Below are positions 1 through 9,826 of a DNA stretch of 46,902 bases, one piece after another (the first letter of the stretch is position 1; each line of letters starts with the position of its first letter). Where the stretch lies: contig NW_005434660.1 in the NCBI RefSeq assembly GCF_000315625.1, positions 974,365 to 1,021,266 of the forward strand. Reading direction: 5' to 3'. The translations under genes were made by a program, and so were the position numbers. The notes beneath the pieces are model-generated. The model saw only the letters and a program-made list of their open reading frames with translations, ran no database searches and was not told the origin of the DNA. Source of the DNA: Guillardia theta CCMP2712. Lineage: Eukaryota > Cryptophyceae > Pyrenomonadales > Geminigeraceae.

Positions 1-56
1 CTTTTGAGCAAGTGGAACCCATGGACAACAAGCTCTAATACCTGCTGATCACACCG

Positions 57-740
57 CTATGTACGCTGTTTCAATGGCAAATCTAAACTTACGACTGAAA
101 TCGAGCTATCCTGCAGAATAGTCTGTTGCGGATTAGAAAAATTCTCATCACCCCCATCCTGCTGCTCCTCCTCCTCCTCCTCCTCCTCCCCCTCCTCCTT
201 CTTCTCCTCCCCACTGCCGACGTCCAACACTGATCCGTCCAGCTTGCCCTTGCTCGCATTCTTGTCACCAGTTGCCTCCCTCTTCTGACCTCGCTGGCGC
301 AGACGTTCTTTCCTCACAATATCGATTCTGCTCAGAGTGAAACGATTAGACGCATCCGAGACCTGCAAACTTTATTCAGGGTGCAAGAGAAGAGGAGGAG
401 GAGAGGAGAGGAGAGGAGGGGGCAGGAGGGGAGGGGAGAACGGAGGGCAGGAGAGGAGGAGAAGGAGGAGAAGCAGCAGGAGCAAAAGCAGCAGGAAGAA
501 GAGCAGGAGCAGCAACAGGAGAAGGAGGAGGAGGAGGAGGAAGAGGAGGAGGAGGAGGAGGAGGAGTAGGAGGAGGAACAACAGGAGGAGGAGGAGGAAG
601 GCTTTTAAACCTCAACAGACAAGTCAGTGGATAGAGATCGCGAGTGTTTCGCCTCGTAGTCCAGGGCGACCAGGCAATCGTCCTTGTGGTGAGGGCAATC
701 TTGCTTCTGATGTGACGACTGCGCCTGCTGCCAAACATAA
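57..740 (-). CDS. Unidentified gene, 3' exons of a minus-strand reading frame
   Basis: Not recognised. The last exon (362 down to 57, stop TAG at 57-59) encodes a basic segment containing RIDIVRKERLRQRGQKRE, then a Glu-rich run (EEKKEEGEEEEEEEEQQ) and a polar tail. An upstream exon ending at 611 reads DCPHHKDDCLVALDYEAKHS and joins in phase 0 through a GT-AG intron (610 to 363). The purine/pyrimidine run at 380-600 lies inside that intron, which explains its CT-richness on the coding strand. The 5' end is unresolved: the upstream frame is open to about 740, where a TTTGGCAG acceptor may mark another exon start. Codon-like composition and clean splicing argue for a real gene, but no domain supports it. 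Confidence 0.45.
380..600. repeat. GGA/GAG-rich low-complexity tract
   Basis: Almost pure purine on the plus strand, with runs of GGAGGA. It creates long false ORFs of poly-Glu, poly-Leu and poly-Arg in several frames. It lies within the inferred minus-strand intron 363-610, where it would form an extended polypyrimidine tract. Confidence 0.8.
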
Positions 741-869
741 CGGTGAGTTTCACTGACTGATCAGATGAAAGCAGATACGAGATCAAGCAACGTCTCTTTT
801 CACTTTCACCTCCTCGCCCCTACATCATTCTCTCACTGCCTCCCCTTCTTTGTTTGCCCTTCTCAATCT

Positions 870-900
870 TCTGCTCTGCTCTGCTCTGCTCTGCTCTTCT
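870..900. repeat. Short CTCTG tandem repeat
   Basis: About five copies of a CTGCT unit in the spacer between two minus-strand genes (about 740-943). Nothing else stands out in that spacer. Confidence 0.6.
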
Positions 901-942
901 CCCCTCCCTCCCCATCTTCTTATTCCTCTCCCCTCGCCTCCA

Positions 943-3242
943 TCATACCTTCTTTTCCAACGCAGAGGACAGAGCGTCTTCAAGCGCATTCGTCGTTCTC
1001 TTCCTCCTTGAGTTTCCTTGTTTCTCGCCTCCCTTGTCACTTGCTCCCTCCTCCTTCTCGCTCCCCGCAAACCTCCTGCTCCTGTCACTCCATCTCGAAT
1101 TCCGAATGTTTGCAAGCAGCGGCAACGACGGCCAGTCCGTGTCCTCCATACCTCCTCCTCCTCCTCCCCCACCTCCGCCTGAAGCACTCTTCTTTCCTGT
1201 ACCCTTCCCCGCGCTCCGACCATTTCCATCACCCCTGCCCTCCTCCTGGGAGTTAGAGGACGCGAGAATTTCCCCATCCCTCGTCTCCTCTGCCTTCTGC
1301 GCGATCTTCTGGAAGAAACAAGGAGATTCGCAGCCTTCAGGTTGAAACCCTTCTTCTTCCTTGTACGCCTCCCTCGGCCCGAGGACGTACAGCCGGCAGC
1401 ACAGCAGCGGCCGACCGTCTTTCATCCTGACCTTCCTCAACTCAGCAGTCCTCCTCCTCCTCTCACTCGCATCCCCCCCCTCCTCCCCCTCCTCCATCTT
1501 CCTCTCTTCGCTCCTCCTGCATTTCAATGGGAGGCACAGGAATTCCCTCCCAACCTCCGCCATCTCCTTCTCGCACTGCTCGTAGAAACGATGATTCGAG
1601 GCAAGGAAGGTGAACGGGTCCTCCCTCTCCTTTCTCCTCCTCCCGCACCCCGAGAAGCTCGAGAACGTCAGTCCACTCCTACACCCATCCTCCTGTAAGC
1701 AGGAGGCGGCAGCGTGAAGGCAGGGGAGAAAGTTGAAGGAGACTCGCTCGCACTGACGTTTCTCCTCCTTCCATTGCAGGTCGCACAGAGACAGGAGGCA
1801 ACTCAGGTGCTCCCGCCGTGCTGGCCCCCTGCTAAGGCTGCTGAAGACAGCTATCGCTCGCTTCTTCCTCCTCTCATGCTCCTCCTTCCTGTACAACTTG
1901 GGGGCTCCTCGCAGATACTCCGACAGGCCTTTCCTTGCTGCTTCCCTGCAGCACCTGACAGAAACTTCTTGATCCGCCCATAGCCCACCTGCCAACTCCA
2001 TCGAGACATCTTCGATCATGACGTTCCCCCTCTCCTCCTCCAACTTGTCTGCCCCCTGCTCCTCCCCGCCGCCCGTGGAGGAGGTGGTGCTGGCAAGAGC
2101 CTTCCTGGCCTTCCTCGCATAGTTTGAGCGCCAAATCTCTCCATCCACTGGGGTCACTCTGAGTTTTGGAGGAGGATGAGTACTGAAGGACAGGATGGGG
2201 ATAGAGGAATCCAGATGAGCGGAGAGGAAGGAGGAGAAGGAGAAGGAGGAGGGGAGATCGTCTCCCCACCCATCATTCTTCTGATTGGAGGACCCGTCCG
2301 CAACCTCCTCACTGATCTGCATGTACATGTCCAGTATGTCCTCCATCCGTTTCTTGTTGCTCTCCAGAAGGACATTTTCATCCTCCAAGATGTGAAGACA
2401 CTTGTCAGCCGAAAGAGCGAAGAGCGCCTGCGCTCAATCATCCTCCTCCTTCACTCTCCTCTCCTCCACCCTCTCCCTCGATCTCCTGCCCATCTCTCCC
2501 TCCCACCTCCATGACTCTCTCCTCCTTTCCTCCTCTCCCCCTTCCTCCTTGTCCCTCACCTTGTAACTCGGTCTGAGGAGACAGCCCGAGCTGATGAGCA
2601 GCTGGCGGATCTGAAGGACAAGGGGCGTCACGCCAGAGAGAGCACAGGGAGGAGAAGGAAGGAGAAGGAAGGGGGAGTTGAATATCGAGGAAAGAAAAGT
2701 AGGAGCGAAGAGGAGGGAGGGAGGAGGAGGAAAGAGGGCGGAGGGTGGAGGGGAGACGAGAGGAGGGAGGAGGGAGGAGGGTGGAGGGGAGACGAGAGGA
2801 GGGAGGAGGGAGGAGGGAGGAGGGAGGAGGGAGGAGGGAGGAGGGAGGAGGTAGGAGAGAGGAGAGAGGAGGAGGAAGGAGGAAGAAGTAGGGAGGAATG
2901 AGGAGGGAGGAATGAGGAGGGAGGAGGGAGGGAGGGGAGGGAGGGGGATGGAGGACTGCAATGCTCACTTGGGCATCGAGCGCCTTTTCGAGTCGCAGCA
3001 AGTTTGACGAGATCTTCGGGTTGACACTTTTTTTCCGCTGCACAAGCGTGAGAGGGATGGAGGGGTGCGAGGGTGGCGACGGCAAGTACCACGAGGAAAG
3101 ACAAGCAGGGAACCACATCCACCAAGACTGAAAGGCGAGCGACAATCGTGTCGTCGTCAATGATCCTGCCTCTTACCCTCGCTGTGTTTTGTCTGTTGCC
3201 CGGGAGCTGTTCTTCTGCCTCAACCATGAACCGCTTTATCAT
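943..3242 (-). CDS. Uncharacterised protein with N-terminal coiled-coil-like region
   Basis: Four exons fit together in phase 0. Exon 1 starts at ATG 3242 (MIKRFMVEAEEQLPGNRQ). A short exon from about 3042 ends in LLRLEKALDAQ. A 51-nt exon (2610-2560) encodes IRQLLISSGCLLRPSYK. A long last exon (2427-943) begins ALFALSADKCLHILEDENVL. Splice signals are GTGAGC/CTTCAG and GTGAGG/GCGCAG. The joined N-terminus is rich in Leu heptads. The rest (about 490 residues) is polar, with Ser/Glu/Arg-rich stretches, a Cys-containing segment near 1600-1800 and a poly-Gly run near 1160. I recognise no family. An apparent signal peptide in another frame near 3130-3050 overlaps the inferred first intron and was not used. 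Confidence 0.5.
2690..2945. repeat. GGAGGGA purine minisatellite
   Basis: Imperfect tandem GGAGGGAGGAGG units, including a longer unit with GGAGACGAGAGGAGG present twice (about 2745-2806). It lies in the intron between the second and third exons of the surrounding minus-strand gene, so it is pyrimidine-rich in the transcript. Confidence 0.75.
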
Positions 3243-3399
3243 CACAGCCTGACTTCGCGTCAGTTGCCTCGCAAGCTCTGGGCAGGGAGAAAAAGGACAA
3301 GAGAGTTCGAGAGAGAAAGGATAACCCTGGATGATTCACCTTTGCTGATTGCAGCGATCGGAGGATGGAAAGAAGGTGAGGAGGGAATCTGAAAAAAAT

Positions 3400-4600
3400 T
3401 CAAAGATTATTTGCCAACGTCATTGTGCGCACCTCGGTCCCTCCAGGCAGAAGAACACGCACTGCGCACTTAAGAAGATCGTGAGCAGACACGATCGCCA
3501 TGCATGTTCCTGTGTCATGAAGCAATGAGACAGCAATCACAACCTGTGCAGCATTGAAACACCTGTTGCTCAGATGCAAAGTACGCTTCGTCGTCCTTGC
3601 CTGGAAACAGCAGCAGCGTTCAGCGGAGGAAGCAACAATTTCAAGGAGGGAACCAAGAGAAAGCAGAGTCTCTTGAGATGGGAGATAGAGATAGATCACA
3701 GGTCCTGCCCGTCCGTTGGATACATATCCTTCGATCCTTGGCATGATCTGAGGTTTGCAGAGATCCAGTGTTCTCCTGGATAGTCGTCAATATAACATCT
3801 TCTAGGTCAGTGAACATCACACGTTCCCCGTCACACCGCACCAAATCAAACCTCTCCAGTCGAGAACGAATGTTTCACCTTTGTTGCTCTTGCGCAAGCC
3901 GGAGAAACTTTCTCGTGCTGAGTCTTCCATTGCTACCCTCTCTGTCTCCCTCCTCCTCCTCCTCATCATCATCATCATTCTCATCCTTATCCTCATCCTC
4001 ATCCTGTTTGTAGTGGTTGTTATGTCTCCTACGTAGCAGAAGAAAACAAGAGAACCTCAGGGATGAAGACCGGGATAGGAGGGACCGCATTCTCTTCGAG
4101 ATCTATAGCTGTACACTCATCCAAAAATGCCGGACGCTGTCAAACACTTTCAATCCATCGCAATATGCTCATACACCCAATCGGTGTTGACAGTGCATAC
4201 CTCACTGCCCTCAATATTGACGAGGCCAACAACATGGTACTTTCCAGGCAGAAGTCCTGAGAGGAAGAAGATTCATGCTCCGATGATAGAAGACATAGTC
4301 ATTGGACACCTTTGGGGTTGACTTTTAGGCTGAATGTTTCAAGTTTCAACAGGGATATGAAGTCAGCCGAGAAGGGTCACATCAAGCTTTTCCAATTCTC
4401 ACATCTTCTTCTCGTCTTCGTCATTCTCCTCTTTCTTTTCACCAACCTGGTCGCACAACATGTCCATATCACAGCGTTCTCCACAACCTCCGACTTGTAC
4501 CTGGTCTGTGTCGGGCATGAAAGGTTGTACTCCCACCAAGTGGCTGAGTTTGCCCGTCGTGTTCATTGAAGTTTGCAGCATGTACTGGACGAGTTCTTGA
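3400..4600 (-). CDS. Unidentified multi-exon gene
   Basis: Several short minus-strand exons look coding but match no family I know. From 5' to 3': a segment around 4580-4440 (GKLSHLVGVQPFMPDTDQVQ), a 56-nt exon at 4256-4201 (LLPGKYHVVGLVNIEGSE, donor GTATGC), an exon near 4135-4055 (PAFLDECTAIDLEENAV, then IPVFIPE), a segment near 3880-3840 (SNKGETFVLDWR), one near 3793-3700 (EDVILTTIQENTG) and a last exon at about 3550-3400 ending GGTEVRTMTLANNL and a stop. The 4256-4201 and 4135-4055 exons join in phase 0. Other junctions are uncertain, and the Asp/Glu-rich repeat around 3960-4010 is probably intronic. The true start is not resolved. Confidence 0.45.
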
Positions 4601-4764
4601 GGTATTTCTTGAGCCTACCTCGACCACCTCCACTGCTATATCTGCCTCCTCATTGCGCGCATGAATCCTTGTGACTGATCTTCGTTCATTTCCGATCTCG
4701 CAAGGAGCTTGCTGGGATCATTCAACATTGTGCCCAACCCTTGCTTGCAAATATCATCCCCCGC

Positions 4765-4925
4765 TCTCCCCCCCCCTCTCCTCCTCTCCTCTCTCCTCTC
4801 TCCTCTCTCTCTCTCTCCCCCTCTCCTCTCTCCTCTCTCCTCTCTTCCTCTCTCTCCCCCCCCCTCTCCTCTCTCCTCTCTTCCTCTCTCCTCTCTTCCT
4901 CTCTCCTCTCACTTTCCTTCCTCCC
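4765..4925. repeat. CT-rich microsatellite upstream of the secreted-protein gene
   Basis: Interspersed CCTCT, CTCTCTCT and CTCCTCTCTTCC units. It lies in the 760-bp region between the divergent genes at 3400-4600 (minus) and 5365 (plus), which otherwise holds one copy of the dispersed TTAACTT-type motif and no recognisable gene. Confidence 0.75.
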
Positions 4926-4972
4926 CCATCCGTCTTGCCACCCGCATGCCTTCGTGCATTCCTCCTTAATAA

Positions 4973-4993
4973 TTTTACTTAACTTTGAGTAAA
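4973..4993 (+). repeat. Dispersed motif copy 1 (ACTTAACTTTGAGTAAA core)
   Basis: Contains the core ACTTAACTTTGAGTAAA shared with the copies at 17227, 17849, 20976 (inverted) and 44815, and in diverged form at 18387. This copy lacks the upstream CTCGTACT block seen at others. Confidence 0.75.
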
Positions 4994-5364
4994 TGGATCG
5001 GAGGCTACTGAACCCGGGAACCGGGCCGGGCCCTTCCGACACTAAGATGCTCGTAACAAATCCGCCCCAGAGAGATAGATAGAGAGAGAAAAAGGCAGCG
5101 TCAACTTCTACCCCAAATTACTAGGGAAAGACTTGAAGTACTTCACTACCTTTGCGCCTCGCCCTCATACTCACTGTCGTGTCTCTTGGCTGCCATGCTG
5201 CAGGCTGAGCTATCGCCGCCAACTCGCAGTCGCCTTAGCTGTCTCGCAGCCATGCTGTCCTTGCGTTCCTGAACAAGTGCCTGCTCCTCTGCTCGTCTTC
5301 CCTTACCCTTGCGCTCCTCTAGTCCTCCCACCCTCTCTGTCTCTCCTTCACCGGACATTCCTCC

Positions 5365-8300
5365 ATGGCCGTTTCTTTCACGCTTGTGAGGGCGAGCCTC
5401 GCCCTCTTCCTTCTCTTGCTTTACGCAGAGGCTGGCGAGCCAGGAGAGCGCAAGATCAAGACCTTCATCAGCAGCCTTGACAACGACGACATCAAGAAGC
5501 CGCACGAGATCGCGGACTTGAAGGAGAGCAGCTTCAAGAAAATCGAGCCAACTACCGAGTTCGGGCCCCTGGCAGATCAGCGCGAATTCAACGAGTTTGT
5601 CAAGGCAGGAGAGCTCGCCTGTGATGGACCCAACTGTCCTTACCGCCAGGCGATTCTTCCAGGAAGCAGAGGGCGGGTAGGGTCATACTTCCCGCTCGAT
5701 CCCGTTAAGAAGGAGAAGAAACTGGTCGAACACCTCATCTCCTCCCTCGGCCCTCCCTGTGCTGTCATGTGCAACAGGACGCAGGTGGACAAGAGCGCTC
5801 ACACCGTCCTGCTGGCATCCGCGGGCAAACTCCAAGATTGCATCACGGCATGTGAAGGCGACAAGAAGCAGCGGGTAGAGAAGCTCTTGTCAGAGATTGA
5901 TCGTGTGCGCGCCAAGAATGCAGAGGCCGTGGAGAATAGGCCTTCGTCCTACTCGAAGCCCATCAGCTCCACCAGCTCACTGGAGGCGCCAGCAAGCACC
6001 TACTATGACGAGAACGAGCTTCACTGCAGCGTGTCCGAGAGGACGAGGGTTACTTGCAACCTTTGCCATGGATCCAGCGCGTTCAGGTTCCGCGGGTATC
6101 GAGTGGAACTGGCGTTCCCCAACGAGCAACGCTTTGTGCCCTCCTATCCCTTCTCTTCTCCAGCTGATCAGAAGCAGCTTCGAGATTTTCTCAGCCGGGT
6201 GTCCCCTGACTCGGTCAACACGTTCAGCCTGTCGCCGTCTCAGGACTCCATCTGCCTCTCCTGCAATACTCCCCCCATGGTGTTTGACGCCCTGGCGCGG
6301 GTTGGTCTCAACCTGACTGTGTTCGGGAGCGAGCGAGGCTACGGGCTGAGCGGGACTTGGACTTTCATGAGAGGGCTGAACAACGAGTACAAACTGACGA
6401 GCACCCCTGTCCTTGCTTTCCGCCTTCATCCCCATCCCATTCCCCGCGAGGAAGGGAGAGAAGAGAGAGCGATCTCTGTGATCTGGTCGCAATCGTACCA
6501 CCCATGGGATGAAGCTACGACCCTCGTCCCGCATCTTCACGTGCACGACGCTGTCGGCGTTCTTCGGTTGCAGGGAGACATCCAGTTCGACCGACCGGGA
6601 GCTCAGAATTCTCTGCGCAAGATTCACGCCTACATCAATGGGTCGTTGGTGTTCGGAAAGCAGAAGATGCCCATCGTCGCGCAACAGCCTCTTGACTCCC
6701 CTCAAGGAGTGGCCCAAGGCAGTTTTCATGGCAGTTTGACCGCTTCCGAGGTTCTCGCCGGGTTTGACTGCCATTCGGCTGCCCTTACAGGAGCTCCACG
6801 TGAGAATTGCGATCCGTTCCCAGCTGGTGAGGTGCATGAGAGGCTGAGCAGCATGAACCTGCAGTTTGCGACGTTGAGCGATGTTCAACTGCTCGCTCGC
6901 TACTACACAGACGGTGCCGAGAACGTCTTCTACAAGCTAGACGGGACTCTCTCCCTCTGGCCCGACTGCTCCTCCACCATCTTCTCTACCTTCCAGCATC
7001 GTTCGTCCTCTCTTCGCGATCTGGTCTTTGTATGGATCATGAATTTTCATGCTTCATCGAGCAAGACGGTCATGGAGATGGTCGCGCACCTGACTGGCTC
7101 CGCAGCTTCAGCAGACTGGACGCGATTCGACCTGCACGACATGTCTCTGATCGTGTCAAAGACTCCCTACGACTTCTCGGACGCTCCCATGCAGCTTCCT
7201 CTCCTCGTGAACCGCGTTGGTGCGGGTGTGACCATGACTGTGACTCTGTCCCTCAAGCCCGAGGATCCAGTGGGTCGGCTGCTGCTGCCCATGATGGAGC
7301 GCGAGAGGCTGAGTGACGGTCGGAGGGACGTCACCATGACAGGAGCCTTGCATGATGGCAAGATGGCTCTGACTGCGCCGTTGGGAGACTTGACGCTTGG
7401 AGGAGGCTCGACGCTCTCTGACGCTTCTCTGAGGATCGAGCAGCGCCAGTCAGGCGACTCGTCGGAGTTCTCGGCGGGTCTGACTGGAGTTGTGGTGATC
7501 CCCCTCAATGGCCTGAGGTCCCAAAGCTTCAGAGCTTATCTTGCCCTCCAGTTCGCTGATGACGGCGAGCCGCACCTCGAGCTCGTTGGGTCGCTGCCGT
7601 CAGCCATCAAGGAGTTCCTGGGGTATGACAGCACGAGTCTGAGATTCGTGGTGGTTCGCACTCCCTTCTTCTCCTCCAAGGTCTCCTCCTTCATCGCCGA
7701 AGCTGTCCTCTACGCGGGCCCTGCATGTCAAGATCACAAGAAGCCGCAAAGATGCCTCGATGCTCGAGTGGTAGCTGGGCTCAGCGCCAGGGACTCTCGT
7801 CAGGACATGCTGGCGGGCAGCTTTGGTAGTGTTGATCTCCGGGATGTGCTCAGCGTGTACGGTGGCTCCTCTCTCGCGAAGGTTCCTGCTTGGCTCCAGC
7901 TGGCCTCCTTCAAGGGAGGCGCGAATTTCACACTGGCACGGCTCGACCACACAATCCCCGGGTCGTCCAACAACTTTCACAGTGTGCCAGCAGGATTCTG
8001 TGGTGAGGGCAAGCTTGACATCTTGGGAGAGGAGGGAGAGGCGAAGTGGGTGGTGGATCCCAGCACTGGAGCAGCTCTGGTCAACATCGACATGCCCCGC
8101 GTCTCTCACGGGCAGATCGAGCTGGGACAGGACAACAGCCCTCCCCTCCTCAAGTTGCATGTCGATCCCCAGCACGACTCCAGCTCGGCTTGGCTGCAGG
8201 GGCTGCTGCGAGTCGGGTCCCTCCTCAAGCCGGTGGTCTTCGAGCTTCAAGGGGCCGAGTGGCGATCCGCGTTCTCAGCCCGATACGGCGAGGCAGGCCT

Positions 8301-8681
8301 GCCACTCCTTGCTCGCGCGTCCATCCCAGCCAAGGCATGGAAGCAGTCGGCCATCAGCCTGAGTCTCCTGCTGGCCCCCGAGGGTGTCAAGTCGCTGACG
8401 CAGCAGCTGCAGCAGCAGCTCCAGATCCTCTGTCAGGTCCAGCCCGCGGGTTGTGGTGGGAAGGTGCTGAAAGAGCCGCCCGTGGCAATCTGCCGCATCA
8501 AGTTCGCCACGTTGCACTCAGACGCGACCCCGAGGATGCTGGCGGAAGCGACGGCAGAAGTTGATGTTGCGATCTCAGGTCGACGCCACAAGTTCACTGA
8601 GCAGCTGAAGCTCGACGACATGCACGAGACTGCCAGGAAGTTGGCGACTTTCATCGTGTCAAAGAACCTCCTGGGAAGAGA

Positions 8682-8717
<36 letters not shown>

Positions 8718-9435
8718 AGGAGCAGGAGGAGACTCTGTTGCAGCATGCGATCGTGCCGAAGACTTTTCGGCCCTATACCTCGGCCAACGAGCTTCAACGA
8801 TCCCCTTCTCCTCCCTCGCTACCCCTGAGTCTTTGCGCAATGCACTGAAGCTCGACAACTTGCCCATCGTCAGCCGGGGAGAGGACGCGGAGCTTCCTGA
8901 CTCGATCTCCCTGAAGCTTCTCGAGCAGCGGAGGAAGGCGGCCGAGCGCTACGAGGATGAGCAGCGAAGAGATGCGAGGAGGAGAGATGAGTCCGTGAGA
9001 CGCCCGGGAAATGGCGAGAAGGATGGGAAGCAGGAGGAGAGACAGAAGGAAAAGCTGCAAGCGCCTGTCACCACGAGCTTCTCCGACAAGACTTGGATCT
9101 CAACTGCCCTCGAACCTTCGCCCTCCTCCTCCACGGTCTCTGCGTTGCACCATCGAACCCAAGGAGCTGACAAGAGCTCGGAGAAGGAGGAGCTTCAACG
9201 GTACCTGAACAAGAGCAAGGAGCTGAGAAGTTCCGTGCGGTCTCGTCTGGACGAGCTCAGGAAGTCGATGCAGAGCCTGCGAAGAAGAGCGATCGGGAGC
9301 AAGCAGAAGGCAGTGGAGCTCGAGAGCGCGAGGAGACAGAGAGGAAGTGGAGTAGCTAAGGGGGGAGGAAAGTCTATGGTAGCCGGGGAAATGCGTCAAC
9401 TCGATGGTCTCAATGCGATGGCACATGCTGTCTGA
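5365..9435 (+). CDS. Large secreted protein, family unknown (1356 aa, intronless)
   Basis: Single uninterrupted ORF from ATG 5365 to TGA 9433-9435. The start is supported by a classic signal peptide (residues 1 to about 24, hydrophobic core LALFLLLLYAEA). An N-terminal Cys-containing region follows (CDGPNCPYR, PPCAVMCNRT, DCITACEGDKK), then a long region of alternating short hydrophobic stretches that looks beta-rich (about residues 220-1090). A Gly/Ala run of GAGAGAG type occurs near residue 1105. The C-terminal 200 residues are charged and helical (EQRRKAAERYEDEQRRDARR, later LRSSVRSRLDELRKSMQSLR), probably a coiled coil. There is no transmembrane helix after the signal peptide, and no Phe-led transit peptide, so the ER/secretory route or periplastid space is more likely than the stroma. 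I recognise no domain. Repeated patterns such as GTLSLW and GDIQFD in the beta-rich part suggest internal duplication, not verified. Confidence 0.85.
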
Positions 9436-9826
9436 TCTGGAGGAGGAGGAGGAGGAGGAGGAGGAGGAGGAGGAGAGGACGACAACAGAAGTAGTCTTTG
9501 ATTATTGTTTCTCTAACAGCAGATTTTGTTTACATGGTCCGTAAGATCTACTGCGTTTGTGTTCTAAATAATAGCACCAGGACGTGTGGGGTGAAGAAAA
9601 AACGAAGGGAAAGGGAGGGGGCGAAGATGGTGGAGCAAAAGGGAGAGCGTCTTCGAGAAAGTTCAGGGAGTCTCTTCTAAGGCTGCGAGCGCCATGGACG
9701 TAGCGAGGTCGTCGGTCGTATCCATGGATGACTCCAGCTCTCCCCGACCTCCTGACGAGTCAGGCGTCATCGACTTCTTCTGCTTCCTGCTCTACGCGTC
9801 AGTTCCCCTCCATCTCCAGCTGTCGC
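9436..9826. other. Convergent intergenic region with (GGA)n
   Basis: Spacer between two tail-to-tail genes. It starts with a GGA microsatellite (about 9438-9475). A plus-strand ORF that begins near 9694 is antisense to the coiled-coil exon of the next gene and is not called. No RNA gene is visible. Confidence 0.6.

Noticed and set aside
337-756. Plus-strand poly-Arg and minus-strand poly-Leu/poly-Pro ORFs
   Set aside because: They are translations of the GGA/TCC tract in the intron at 363-610; composition follows the repeat in every frame.
2434-3245. Long Ser/Pro/Leu-rich minus-strand ORFs
   Set aside because: Most of each lies in the GGAGGGA minisatellite, which is intronic. Only short segments at either end are kept as exons of the 943-3242 gene.
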